From Lagopus muta (lineage: Eukaryota; Chordata; Aves; Galliformes; Phasianidae): a stretch of DNA of 64,000 nt. The notes under the pieces were generated by a model. That model was not told where the DNA came from. It saw only the letters and a list, made by a program, of their open reading frames with translations, and did no database searches. Below, in pieces: positions 1 through 13,500 of this stretch (the stretch's first letter is position 1; every line of letters begins with the position of its first letter). A program made the translations under genes and the position numbers. The stretch spans positions 53,146,972 through 53,210,971 of the forward strand of contig NC_064437.1 in the NCBI RefSeq assembly GCF_023343835.1, written 5' to 3'.

Positions 1-24
1 CCTTCCCTCCCTCCCTCCCTCACG
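1..24. repeat. CT-rich tetranucleotide repeat
   Basis: Short run of imperfect CCCT/CCTT units at the very edge of the window. It is probably the end of a longer microsatellite or pyrimidine tract lying to the left. No function is visible. Confidence 0.7.
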
Positions 25-59
25 CTACAGTCGCATGGCGTGACCCCGCCCCAGGGCAT

Positions 60-190
60 GGTAACCCACAACCCGCTTGGCATCTCCAGTCTGTATATTT
101 TGTATTATAACGATAAGATGGGTTAAAAAAAGAAAAAATGGGGGGAGGGGTGGGGAGGAAAAAAGAAAAAGACAATAAAATCTAACCACG
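60..190 (+). other. Possible 3' UTR end of an upstream gene (KCNIP2 by synteny)
   Basis: An A/G-rich tract is followed by a canonical AATAAA at 174-179, with a T/G-containing stretch after it, which is the layout of a cleavage and polyadenylation site on the + strand. In mammals the gene next to OGA on this side is KCNIP2, transcribed in the same direction as OGA, so its last exon would end here. No coding sequence of that gene is in the window, so the assignment rests on gene order alone. A chance AATAAA in an A-rich tract is the alternative. Confidence 0.25.
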
Positions 191-289
191 ATCGCTATGC
201 ACACTGCTGGTACTCCCCTCTGCCTTTGTCGGACGTTTGGAGGGGGGAGCTGGGGAAACAGGGAGCACGGACACGAAGGCCGGCCCACG

Positions 290-1560
290 GCTTTCTCTGC
301 AGTCCCCGAACCCCAAACCTCTGAGCCTCCCCGCCGGGCCGCCTCAGCGCGCCGCAGCAAATCAGGTCAGCGCCCAGGGGAACTCGCGCGACAGCGGCAC
401 CGCCGGCACCGCAGCGAACGCGCACGCGCACAACCAAGGGGCGTCCGCGGCGCGCACGCGCAGCGCAGAAGTAAACACTTAATTCCCACCCCTTCCCCAT
501 CCGCACCGCTTCCCTACACAAAGCCAACTGCGCAAGCGCCTTCTGTCGCCGCGCGCCTGCGCGCTGCCGCGCTGCCGCCTCTCCCCTTCCCCGGGGCCTC
601 TCGCGCACGCGCATTAAGCACGATCCGGCCGCCTGCGCAGGCGCCGTGAGCCGCCGCGGCCTCGCCCCTCCCCCCGCCCGCCCTTCGCGCACGCGCGCCG
701 CGCTCTTTTCCGCCTTTTGCGCACGCGCCGTAGGCGGGCTCTCCCCTCCGCCCGCCAGTTCCCCGCGGCGGCTCCCTCTCGTCAGCCCGCCGTTCCCGCT
801 CGAGCCGCGCGCTCCCGGCGGCGCGACGGGGAGAGGCGTTCGGCCGCGATCTCCCGCCCGGTTCCCGGCTTCCCTCGGCCCCGCGGCGGCGTTTCCGCGC
901 CTCTCCGAGCCGCGGGCGGAGCGGTGAGGACCGGTCGGGGCCGGTTCGGCGCGCAGGCGCAGGACCCCGTAAACAGGAAGCGGCGGCGGCGTCCCGGGGC
1001 GGCGGAGACAAAGGGGAGAAGGGGGGTGGGGAGCGGGGGCTCGGCCCGGAGAGCGGGGGTCCTGGCGGCGGGCGGCAGGATGGTGCAGAAGGAGGGGCAG
1101 GCGGCCTTGGAGGAGCCCCAGGGCAGCCCCAACCCGGCCGGAGCGTCCGGAGCTCCTCTGGAACCGCCGGGCGCCGCCGCAGGAGCCGTCCCGGGGGGCG
1201 AGGAAACCGACACGGAGACGGAGACGGCGCTGGGTTCCCGCCGCTTCCTCTGCGGCGTGGTGGAAGGTGAGAGCTGGCGGGGAGGGGAGGCCGAGATCCC
1301 GGCGCTGTGTGCCGGGGGGAGGTCGCGGGGCTCGGGCGGTGCGGGCTGGGGGCGGGGCAGCCGCGGGTGCCGGGCGGGGCGGCTCGTGCCGGGAGCCGCT
1401 GGCTGGCGGGCCTTGGCTAACGCGGCGGGCCGAGGATTCCTGTGGGAGGCCGGGCGGCTCGAGTGCTGTACGTGTGGGAAGGGGGAGGAGGGAGGGGAGC
1501 GCTCCGCTGCGATTAGCCCAGCTGTACGCGCGGCTCGGGTTGGGTTTCTAGGGTAAGGAG
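290..1560 (+). promoter_or_regulatory. OGA: OGA CpG-island promoter with an NRF1-type motif array
   Basis: The DNA is very GC- and CpG-rich from roughly 290 to 1560, spanning OGA exon 1 and the first part of intron 1. Nine copies of the NRF1-type palindrome GCGCANGCGC (either strand) lie at about 420-430, 452-462, 529-539, 553-562, 603-613, 634-644, 687-697, 718-728 and 951-961. There is no clear TATA box, as expected for a housekeeping CpG-island gene. An ETS-like AGGAAG lies near 976. The exact transcription start cannot be read from sequence. It should lie downstream of most of these motifs and before the ATG at 1080. Confidence 0.75.
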
Positions 1561-4500
1561 TAGGTGATCGCAGAGACATCTGTTCTGCGATTAATGTCAG
1601 ATGCTCCCTCTGCCCTGCGGTGTTATGGCTTAACGTTTTAACAGCGCTATAGGATGTTTCTTTCACCCAGTTTGTTATAGAGGCTCTATTCAAAGGTTTA
1701 AGTTGTTCCAGAAGCTTCAGAAGAGAAGGGCTCGTTTTCCATTTGTCAGTAACTACAGTATTGACGTGCGTTTTTGCCGTCTTGGTTAAGGTAGATGGTT
1801 GAAAGCCAGCGAGAAAGATGTTTTCTTCCCTACTTAATTAGCTGGCTTGGAATACCTCTGAATTCCTGTGGACTGCTGTTATTTTGGTATCTATAATGAC
1901 TCTCCAGGAGGAGAACAAAAGCGTTAACAGATGAGAAGTGGAATGGGCAGTTTATCAAAGTCAGTATCTGCACTGCTTGCAGAACGTCTTTTGTTCATAT
2001 CTTAAATAGAGCATTTGGCTCCAGCGTACATCGCTGTGTGATGTGCACTAGGCCTGGTTCGTGCCTTTCCTTTGTGGCATTGCTGGGGCTTAAATATAGC
2101 CAGTGTGGAGAGAGATGGGCTGGTTATTAAACCAGTGGTTATTAAACCATTCTCTGTGGAGAAATATCCTTTGGAGGCAGGTAGTAGTGGGCAGAAATAA
2201 AGATTGTAACTGCGTGATTTCTCACACTCCTGAACAGTGCACCTTGAGCACAGCATCACAGAGTGTGTCAAACCACTGTGTGTGCACCGTGGCTGTTTTT
2301 GGGGTGTTTTAATTACCTTGTAGATCTATTTGCATGTATTTAGCAGCAGCTGTGATAAATATAGGTGTTCATGACTACGTAGTAAAATGAAGCAAGAAAA
2401 TGGCTCCTGCCCAGTGAAGCAGTCTAATGTTAGCTGGGAGTTATCTGTTTAGCCCTGTGTGTGTACAGAAGACTAGGAATGAGGGAGTGTAAAAACAAAG
2501 CAGCACTTGTGTTGGCTGAGGCAAGTGGGAGCAGAAGGAAATGCAGGTCTCTGTAGTAACGTGAGGCTTATCGGGTTAAGAGAAGAACAGATTAACTGCA
2601 GAAGCAAAGGTAAACACATAGTGCAGCAGCTAACACAGCCTAGAGATACCATGTAATTAAAGTGGTGAACGGCAGAGTCCAGATGTTTTGCAGGAAGAGG
2701 AGGTAAAAGTTAGTAAAATAGCAGGCAAGTATACTGGGAATGCACTCAAAGAATGTGAGGAACTTACAGTCCACTGAGTGCACCGTTTTGAGAGTAATAA
2801 AATGTAAGCTCTGGAATGCACAGAGATGGTGCTCATCCTCCAGGACAGCCAGCCTGGCTTTTTAGTGGTGGTGAGTGTGGCAGCTGGGATATGAATACTT
2901 GGCATGATCTCGTGACTTTGTGTGAACCTGACATGCAGTCTTGAGGGAGTAATAGAAAACCGGGTCAGTTTTAGTTAGATAGAGATCCAAGGATAGCCAT
3001 CAGCTGATGACATCAGTAATATAAGAAATGTGCTGACAGATGGAAGAGTACCATATCAGTTCTGACTAGCATGTTCTCTTCAGTGTTCTGTTCAATCTGC
3101 TCGTCTTGTTCTTCATGTTGTGTTTGGCTTTTTGTTTTTTTTGCAGTAGCCCCCTGCTCTGCTCCAGGCTGCTCGGTCTGAAGCAGCAACATTGTTGGTG
3201 AAGTAGAAATGTTCTGAACAAGTTAGGAGATGTGGGTGGTATTGACTGGGCGCTACAGTTACTTGTTCTGTTTGTGAGTTGTTGAGCTTCCTCGGACTGG
3301 CATTAGTCAGCGTGAAGTCACTAGTGAAAATGAGGAGTTTTTTCTGGGTGAAGCAGTCTCAGATGCATTGCAGCTGTTCTCTCATTTGTTCCTCTGTTAC
3401 ACCATCCTCAATTCGTCACCTCGCGGTTCAGTGAGAAGCAGTAGTTACTCAGCTTTTCCACGTTGTGGTGCCAGTTAGTCTGAGGTCACTCTCTGGGAGA
3501 CTAATTCTGAAAACTTGAGCCTGCTTTAAACTTCTTAAGATGATCTTTGATCTCTTAATGGGCGAATGAAATGGTTGTGAACGTGTAGAAATTGTTAGCT
3601 TTGACAGGCTGTAGGAGCGCATTCTCTGGCTTCTTTAAGAACAGATTACAACGGTGAATAGCTCTGAAAATGGAGATGCTGCTCACATTTTGAACTGATG
3701 TCTTGCACAGACTGCCAGGTGAAGCTTTGTTTCAAAGTGCCCGTGTCTGGTTGAGCTGTTTGCACAGAGGTCTAAGTGAATTCACTTCAAAAAGCACTCT
3801 ATTTTTATTTAAGCATTATGCTTTTGAAATGGGAGGAGTAGAATTGAACCCAGAATGTGTTAGAATTCATGCAAAGTAAGTGACCTCGAAGATACACCAT
3901 TGTAAAATCTCTAAGTGTTTTTAAATGATTATTCAGAGACTATCTTGGCTTTTGGAGAGGTAGGCACTTGTCTGTTAGAGATCAACTGAGTTAATTGTGA
4001 CAAAAAACCCGTTAATTGGGGTGATTAATTCAACAAAATGCTCAAGATTTCATACTTACCTGTCGTTCTCCTCAGTGTGTATTTGTATACTATGTGTATG
4101 TATTTAGGTTTCTAATCTGTATCTGGAATTAAGCGTTCTAATGCTGCTAAATAGAATCAGGCATTTCCAGTGTTTGTGTTACAGCTGAAGGTGTTTTCCA
4201 GGTGTCTGAAGCAATAGTCCAGTTAGGTTACGACTCTTCAGTCTGCCCTTACCATAGTGCTGACTTGACTTGTGAAGGGCATGTGCTCAGGAATTCAGTT
4301 TGGGTTCTGAAAATTAATTGCTTTAATGGCCAAATTTATCAGGCTTTGGGTCATCAAAAATTAAAGAAGCTATAATTGCATTTTAAATTTAGATCTGATT
4401 GGTTTATCACACTTTTGTAATGCTGTCTAGCTAGGTTTTTTTTTCCATTCTGCTTTGGGAAACTTCATGATGAATGTAGTAGAATCAGTTTATTGGTAGA

Positions 4501-7500
4501 GGAAGAAAATGAGAGAAGGGTTGGTTGTAGTATTTCGTTTCATGGAACGGGCACTATTTAACATCTAACTGGATAACTTTGGTCTTGTTTCCTGTAGGCT
4601 TTTATGGAAGACCTTGGGTTATGGAGCAGAGGAAAGAACTTTTTAGAAGGCAAGTCATGCTTCCTCTCTCTGCAGCACATTCCAGTGTAATGTAATCATG
4701 ATCTTCCACTTAGAACAGAAATTCTTTTCAGGCTTAACCTAGAGCAACCTTTTGCATACTGTCTGTATTCTGGAGATGCATATTCACAGTCCTGTCTCTC
4801 TTAAACCAGATTTGTCCCATATCAAGTGTGTACTTGATAGTATAACACAATCTTCAATGAAGGGGTGTAGAGAAAAAACACGAGCCAAATAAAACATAGA
4901 ATTTCTGGATCTGTAGCTTGCTCTTGCAATTAAGGCTTTCATGCTGTGCTCATAGGCTTCAGAAGTGGGGACTGAATACATACCTGTATGCTCCAAAGGA
5001 CGACTACAAGCACAGGATGTTCTGGCGGGAAATGTACTCTGTGGAAGAAGCAGGTAATCACTTCTATTTCTGCTCTGCTTCCGAGGAGTAGATTTAGGAG
5101 ATCTTAGGAAGAAGTTTTTCACACAGAGGGTGCTGAGGCACTGGAACAGGTTGCCCAAGGAGGCTGTGGATGCCCCATCCCTGCAGGCATTCAAGGCCAG
5201 GCTGATGTGGCTCTGGGCAGCCTGGTCTGGTGGTTGGTGACCCTGCACATGGCAGGGGGTTGAAACTGTACATTGTGGTCCTTTTCAACAAGGCCACTCT
5301 GATTTGTTTCAGTGAATCAGTCATTGCTCTGTACACTTGTAATGTAATCACAGCAGCCAGTTTCAGATATGCGTTGAGACCTGTTCTTAATACCCTGCAG
5401 CCGTGTTTAAGGGAGCTTTGGTACAAGCATGGATTTGCTTCTTTTAACTATAATTCTGTGGATAATTTCTAAAATTGCTTTTAAGGCTTTGTCTTATGAA
5501 AATTACTTCTGCCCCCTCCCGTCTCTGGGAAAGGTTGTTTAGAAGTGCTCCTTCCTCTGGCTCTTGATCCCCTGAGCCATATGGTGGAACAGAATGATTT
5601 GCTTCATTAAAAAAAAAAAATAAATAAAAGGAGGAGAAAAAAATGCATGGCTTTTTATGTGAGCACAGGTTAGAAAAGCAGCTTATGGCTAGTCAGGGCA
5701 CGAAAGGTCTGTGTAAAAGGTGATGCAAGGCTTTTTATCCACCTCTGACTTCTGCAGATTCTGCAGTGTCTTACTGGCTTCTGGGATTATTGTTTTCCTT
5801 GAGTGAGGGGAAAAGTGATACTTACTTGAAATTAAATAATCCTTGTTGGATGTCACTGAATCACGGCAGAAGAATAATTTAGAAGGTACTGCAAGGGAAC
5901 TTCAAATAACAACAAATACCATTAGATGTTCTAGAACTAATTTTCTTCATTGTATATAAGATTAAATTTGAAGTTTGTTTCTTAAAGCAACTACTTCTGT
6001 CCTGTGATATTTAAAAAGAACCCTTTTTTTTTTTTTCCAGAATTTGAGCAAATCCCTTGATTTATTATTTTTATTGTTATGGTAGCACAGGCACCTAGAG
6101 TTCGTTATTTACATATAGTTTGGAAGCTGTTTCTTGTTGAATCCTTCTGAAATATTTGAATTTGATTTCCAGAGCAGCTAATGACTCTGATATCAGCTGC
6201 ACGTGAACATGAAATAGAGTTCATCTATGCAATCTCACCTGGGCTTGACATCACTTTCTCAAATCCCAAAGAAGTATCCACACTGAAGCGCAAGCTGGAC
6301 CAGGTAAATGTGATCTGAGCTTCCTGCAGCTGTAGTCCTACTTCACTTGAAAAACTTCAGTACCATGTTATTTTACTGGGCTGCCTCAGTGGACAGTTTG
6401 AATGGATGTGTTCAGGTTGCCTCACAGAAGTGACCACTGATCATCTAGATTTAAAAATAAAAATAAAATCTGCTGTCAGATTTTGAAGGCTGTTCTTGGA
6501 ATGTTGTCCTGAGGATATTTTAGAACCTTGAAGTTAAGATGCATTTCCAACACAAGAGCCCTTATCCACAATAAGTCTTTTGGTGGTAGGTCTGACGTGT
6601 ATCCCTCTTTTTTGTTCCCGTAATTAACTGCTCTCCTTTGTCCAAATGCTGCTGCATGTTAGGTAACTCTTTCCCAGCTGTCTGTCCAGTGAAATCAACC
6701 TTGTTGTAGGAACTGGAACAGATTGAAGGTCTTCAGAAGCAGCTTTGAGGAAGGCAGGGCGGTGGATCAGAGACGAATGCTCATTGTTTTACAGTGATAG
6801 ATAACAGGCCTGTCTTGTCTTACCGACTTTCTCCCTTCTGTTCTCATAGCTTTTCCTTCTTACAGGTTTATAAGCTGAAGAGTAATTCCTGAAGTACTTT
6901 TTCCTAATTCTTTTAAATGTTTTATCCTGTTGTAAAGGTATTTTAAATCTTGAAAATTACACACACAAAAAAAATCCACTCTTGTTTCTTGTTTCAGGTT
7001 TCCCAGTTTGGCTGCAGATCTTTTGCCCTGCTGTTTGATGATATTGACCACAACATGTGTGCAGCAGACAAAGAAGTGTTTAGTTCCTTTGCTCATGCTC
7101 AAGTATCCATAACAAATGAGATTTACCAATATCTAGGAGAACCAGACACATTCCTTTTCTGTCCTACAGGTAAAACAAGATGAATCCTTTAGTTCAGCCT
7201 TAAACAATAGGACCCATTATGCTATTGTTTGAGAAGTTGGTTTAATATCTCACTGTCACTGTAGGCAGTATTTTGGGAGTCATTTGAAGAATAAAGAAAG
7301 CTTCCAGGAATTTGTGTGTAGAGGTTTTGCCAAACCTACGCATCTCTGAAAAGTTTATTGCTGAGCAAAGCAGCAACTTGATGGAATGGTTCAAGAACTA
7401 AAAGTTAGATTAAATGAGGACTTCTGTTTGACTTGTACCAAAGTCTGGGCTAGCTATTTGTTTCCCAGAGGTTTCTTAAAATAGAGACACTGCACTTCCC

Positions 7501-10500
7501 ATGCTTACTTCTTCCAGTGGTGGCTGGTTTTAGTAAGATCACTCATTTCTATTAGTTGTTGAGTTGCCTTTTTTTTTTTTCAGTCTGAAATATCAGATGA
7601 CTCTCAAGGTCCATCATTGCTTTGTGTTTTGGTTTTTTTAATTCTAAGCATCATCTATCACTTGTAAGAATATTTCATTGTAATGGAGACAGTATCACTA
7701 TGTTTGGTGAGGGTTGCTAGATTGAAAACTTCATTTGGTAGCAATGTTACCATTGTGAATTACTGTGTTTATCTCCTTGGCTGCTATAGTTCTGGTTCTG
7801 TTGCAGACTTCTTTTAACAAATCATATGCTGTGTTTTTTAAGATTTTTGGTCATTTTATAATTAGTCTAATGCTTTCTAGTTCTCTTCAATATTGTGTAC
7901 AGTAACCTGGACTTCTGTTTTCTTCCAAATTTTTGACATTTGAACAATTTAAAATAAATGCTGTAGTCTTGCTGTCTGATGTTTTGCTAAGCAGCATATG
8001 TAATGCCCTTCTAATTTAGACTATTGGGGATTTTGAGGTTAACTTTCAGGATTCTCTTCTCCAGTGAAAGTATGTTGTCATATTTCTACATCTTTCTAGT
8101 AAGCAACATTCTTTTTTCCTTTGCAGAATACTGTGGAACTTTCTGTTACCCAAATGTTGCTCAGTCTCCTTATTTACGAACTGTAGGAGAAAAACTGCTT
8201 CCTGGCATCGATGTGTTATGGACAGGTGAAGTAGCTTTTTTTTTTTTAATTCAGTGCTGGTGTTCCAAGTGATTTATCAGAAGTATTTCATAAGAAATCA
8301 AAACAAAACAAAAACACACACGTGCAACTGTTTGATGTGAGGAGTGTGAATCCTCGTGTGTATGCAGAGCACTCTCATGGTCTCCTTTCACTCTTAGGTC
8401 CGAAAGTTGTATCCAAAGACATTCCAGTAGAGTCCATTGAAGAAGTTTCTAAGATCATCAGGAGAGCACCAGTTATTTGGGACAACATTCATGCTAATGA
8501 TTATGATCAAAAGAGGCTTTTTCTTGGACCTTACAAAGGTCGGTCAACTGAGCTCATCCCTCGACTAAAGGGAGTTCTGACCAATCCAAACTGTGAATTT
8601 GAAGCCAATTATGTTGCTATTCACACACTTGCAACCTGGTACAAGTCTAACATGAATGGAGTGAGAAAAGATGTGGTGATGAGTAAGTATGAGTACCTGT
8701 TTGCTGGGGCATGTGTTGAACTGTGTAATTTACACTGTTTTGTTTTAATTATTCTAGACTTTCCTTGCAGTTTATTTTTAAGATAGCCTAGCATTTTCTG
8801 TCCTGGAAGTAAAGGACACCTGAAAAATAACAAGCATCCAGATTATTTACTGAAAGTACTTTTTATGCAATCACAGATGCATCTCAAGTCTAATGGCACG
8901 TGCTGCAGATACATCTCAGGAAATCAATAAAACCAGTTGTGTGGTTTGTATCTGACACAGGTGTCCGTGGGTTTGATTACACTGGGGTAGAAGCAGATCA
9001 GATCAGCTCTGAATGTCGTTACACGTAACTTCTGCGTACCGTTTGTGTGCTGATAGTTGATAGTGACCATAGCTTTCTGCTTTGTCCAGTTAAGTTTCAG
9101 TTCTTTGTCCTTTGTGAAGTAAGACTGAGAGTTCTTGAGCACCTTGTCTAATGTCATCTCTTTCTATTTTAGATGAAACTTATGTGAGTTTTTTTTTATA
9201 AACTTCTCTCTGTAGCTGATACTGAAGACAGTACCGTTTCTATCCAGATTAAACTGGAAAATGAGGGCAGCGATGAAGACATTGAAACAGATGTTCTCTA
9301 CAGCCCACAAATGGCCCTGAAGTTGGCCTTAACTGAATGGCTTCAGGAGTTCGGAGTACCTCAACAATACAGCAGTGAGCTTGGTTTGGTATCACTTTGG
9401 GGTTGGTAGGAAAATGTGATTACATGTTCAGCACTTGCACTTAAATTCAAACTATTTTACGGATCTCTGCAGTCTGTGGAAGTACTTGCTGCCTTACTTC
9501 TTGGGGAAACCCTAATAAAGAAAAAAGAGTGCTTGATATTCTGCAGTGTGCCTTTAGTGACCCAGCTGATAGCAGGAGCACCCTTGAAGCAGGATGATCC
9601 TCTGGCATTTCTGATCTAAGACAGGAAAGCGTCTGAATCTTGTCAGTCCCAGCAGTTATTCCTAGATTTCTGTGGGACCTGAGAGAGTAGGAAGAATTTT
9701 TTTTGAGGGGGTGTTAGATTACTGCGAAAAATGATACTGCCCCTAAAGAGTCCATGTTTTTCCAGTTGTTTTCAGCTGGTTTTGTTTTTCTGAGTTTCTG
9801 TCTACAGAAACCAGTTGGGTTCCTTCCAGCATTGTACACCTTTCCTCTTGTAGCACTGGGAGCTTGAGATTCGAGGTAAAATGTGCTTCTCTCAAACACG
9901 GGTTTTGGGTAGTCAGAGTGGCCGTATAGCTGTTGGTGGAGTCAAAGAATCTCTTCTCCTGACTCCTAGCTCTGCTCTTTGCAGTTCTCCTTTTGAACTA
10001 CTGTAACATTTCAGATCTCTCTAAAACTCAGCTGTGGCAGAAACATTGGATGAGGAGTGGTAGTGTCACTTTCCTCTGCTTTCACAGAATTGTTTGGGTT
10101 GGAAGGGACCTTGTAAGATCACCTCAGCCAAGTCCTCTGTCAAGCAGGGCTGGCTAGAACAAATTGCCTAAAACCTTTTCCATTTGGATCTTGAATATCT
10201 CTGTTTTCCCCAATCATGTTTTTGCGGTTGAAGTATTTGAGCATCTGTTCTTTTATTTTAATCTACACTGAATAGGAATAAAAGTCAGTTGATGGAAAGG
10301 GAAAACGTTAACTTGAAAAGATTTTTGTACTGATATTATAATCAGAAATATCGCTGGCAGTGCATGTTAACTCATCTTATGAACTCCCTATCTTTGCTTG
10401 GTGGTTATCTGAAGGGGAAACTTGCCAAACTACGAATTCTGTAGTTAGAATTACAGTGATAGACGTGAGCAGGCAAAGTGCCAGAAGGAAGCTGCATAAT

Positions 10501-13500
10501 TGGCTGCCATGACAACAGAATCGTCCATGATTTGTACAAGTTGCTGCTTTTGAATGTTTGTTGGCGGATACTGACAACTTTAAACTTGTTTCTTCTTATG
10601 CTCAGGTAGGCAAGTGGCCCACAGCGGAGCTAAAACTGCTGTAGGGGACGTAGGGCCTCTGGTGGCACCGTCGTCTTTAAATGCAGCAACTGTGGTCACC
10701 ACAGTCTACCAGGAACCCATCATGAGTCAAGGCGCAGCACTGAGCAGCGAGCCACCAGCCTTGGTAAAGGAAGAAGAGAAGAAGCAGTCTGATGAGGAGC
10801 CGATGGACATGGTGGTAGAAAAACAAGATGATGCGGACAAGAATGCTAACCAGATATTGACAGATATCGCTGAGGCGAAGATGACAGAGGAGTTGAAGCC
10901 AATGGATACCGATAAGGAGAGCATAGCTGAATCTAAGTCCCCGGAGATGTCTATGCAGGAGGACTCTGGTAGTGATATTGCCCCTATGCAGACTGATGAA
11001 CAAATTAACAAAGAACAGTTTGTGCCTGGGCCAAATGAAAAACCACTCTACGCAGTAGAACCAGTGACGTTAGAGGACTTGCAGCTTCTTGCTGACTTGT
11101 TTTATCTCCCATATGAACACGGGCCCAAAGGCGCACAGATGCTGAGAGAATTCCAGTGGCTTAGAGCAAATAGCAGTGTTGTCAGTGTTAACTGCAAAGG
11201 AAAGGATGCTGAAAAAGTGAGTGTAACTTAAGCTCGTTTCTCTCCTTTTAAATCAAAATCCTGTGCAACGTTGACTGTTTTCTGAAGTAGAGATAGGTGT
11301 TGCATTTTCTACAAGCTGAAGGGTAGGTAGCATGAAACATAACCACAGATGACAATAACTTTTGTTCATCCAGTGGAATTTACTGTTTTAAGCTCTGTAG
11401 TGTCTGCATATTTGAACAGTGCTTCCTGTACTGGCTTTGCTTCTAAGAACAGTAAAGGCTTGTGAGTCACGTGTGATGTAGTGGTTCAAAGCATGGAATT
11501 GCGTGGTCATCCTTCCTATTTAGAGTGCTTGTCCTCCCTAGAAGGCAGTATTTGATCTTGTGGATCTTTTCCCTCCATCCATAGATAGAAGAGTGGCGTA
11601 ACCGAGCAGCTAAGTTTGAAGAGATGTGCAGCTTGGTGATGGGAATGTTCACTCGCCTCTCCAATTGTGCCAACAGAACAATCCTTTATGATATGTACTC
11701 CTACGTCTGGGATATCAAGAGTATTATGTCAATGGTGAAATCTTTTGTGCAATGGTTAGGTAGGTGCATTGGGAGCCATTATAATCCCAGAGAGAGTATC
11801 TTCTTTTGTGTTTTGAATTAGCCCACGGGGAAAACAAAACATTATGCAAGTATGTTTTCTTGGACACAGGGTCTGGTTTGACCCCGTTTTAAAGGTTTTC
11901 TTATCTCACTATTGAATCAATGCCTGCTGTGAATTTGCTTTGGGATTAAAGTGAAGTCTGCTGGATGTTTAAGATTGGAGACCTTGATTTTTTTTTCTTC
12001 TTGGGCTAATGAAACTTGAATCTCATCTGACACGTAAGTGTTGACTTTAACTTATTCTTGACTGAATGCACACTGGACTGCGCCCCATAACTCCTTGGGT
12101 ACCCCTGGTACATGATTGGAAATGACACTACGAAATGTGACCACATCAGCCACCTGCTGCTTGCTGTGTTTTGATAACACTGTTGCTGTCTTCAACAGAA
12201 CAATTCCAGCAGTGACCTTTAAATGGGCCTGGCCAAGAGGAAGCTGATCCTCCCAGCCCTGTGCGCATGCGAGCTTTAGCATAAGGCTATTCTGGTGCAA
12301 AATTATTTTCTTGAAACACCTTCCAAATTGCTTTTTTGTTGTTGTTTTTTGATTATTTTCTGACAGTGGGTGGAAATTGTGGAGCTTTCTAGACTGATCT
12401 AGTCTGAGATGTAAGCTGGTCTGGAAATGCTTGTAGTTGTGGTTTTGTTTTTTGTTTTTTTTTTTTTCCTGGAAGATTTTTGAGGGATCCAAAGTTGGCA
12501 GATAGCACCAGCATGGCCTGGGTAATTCCAGTGACCTCATTTCACTTTCAGGTTTCAATGCAGCTGTAAGGAATATGCTGTGGACTTGCTTGACGTACAC
12601 AGCAGGCAGCAAAGCCGATGGTCTCTTGTCACACGTTTTGTAGCTGTCACAATCCTACAGTCCTCACAGTGGTTAACCGTTGCACAACCTTGGTCAAATG
12701 CAAGTGTTTGGATTGTTAAATTGTAGTTTTAAATACTGACAGTTTTAAGTTGAGACGCAGACTTGTGAACACATCAAGTCAGGCCTTACTGAAAAGCTTC
12801 CTGTGGATGTGCTTGTTAAATAAGTGATCCTTATGTGTATGTGAATAACAAAGATGAGCTTTCAGGACTGCCTTATGTCAAGTACAGAGGAGAGCTTGGC
12901 AGAATCGTACTGTATGAACATCTCTGCCTAATGCTGCAGAAAAGCTTTAGTGCGTGTGGTTTTAAGACAAGTGTTACACCACTCCCCCAGCTTTACTATC
13001 CTTGCTGTACATTGACGTTTAACTAGAAAGAATTCTCTTTTTGATAACTTGGTCTGTTTAAAACTCTAGACCCATTCTCTAAAGAGAACACGGTTTCTTG
13101 TGACCTCAAAACATCGAGGGCCCAGCTTGCGTTACAACTTTATTAGCTACCTGTTGCATTCCCTTACTTCAGATGAAATTGTTTCTAGTTTTCCTAGGTC
13201 CCTCTAAGTTTGGTTTCAAGTCTTTACATGCATCAGATACTTCAGAATTGCTTTCAGAAATGAAATGTTTATAGATGACTCTGTGACTTCAGCTTTGTTT
13301 TTTCCGGTATCATGACTGGCATTAGAGAGTTGAAAAATTCACTGTAGGAGTTGGGTGTTTACAGCTGAGTAGTCTTAAACTAATAATGCTTCCGTGAGAA
13401 GAGAGATTTTTGTCCTTAGCTTATGTTTTATCCCAAGTATAAACATATGTAAAGCCAGGTATGGCCAAATCCAAACACATCAGTTCTCAGATGGTGTGCT

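Noticed and set aside
782-1693. 303-codon minus-strand frame antisense to OGA exon 1
   Set aside because: It starts with TTG, is Arg/Pro/Ala-rich as expected for a CpG island read in any frame, and overlaps a certain exon.
12052-12612. 186-codon minus-strand frame in OGA intron 10
   Set aside because: No recognisable domain, promoter or poly(A) context. A retrocopy was considered but no parent gene is apparent.
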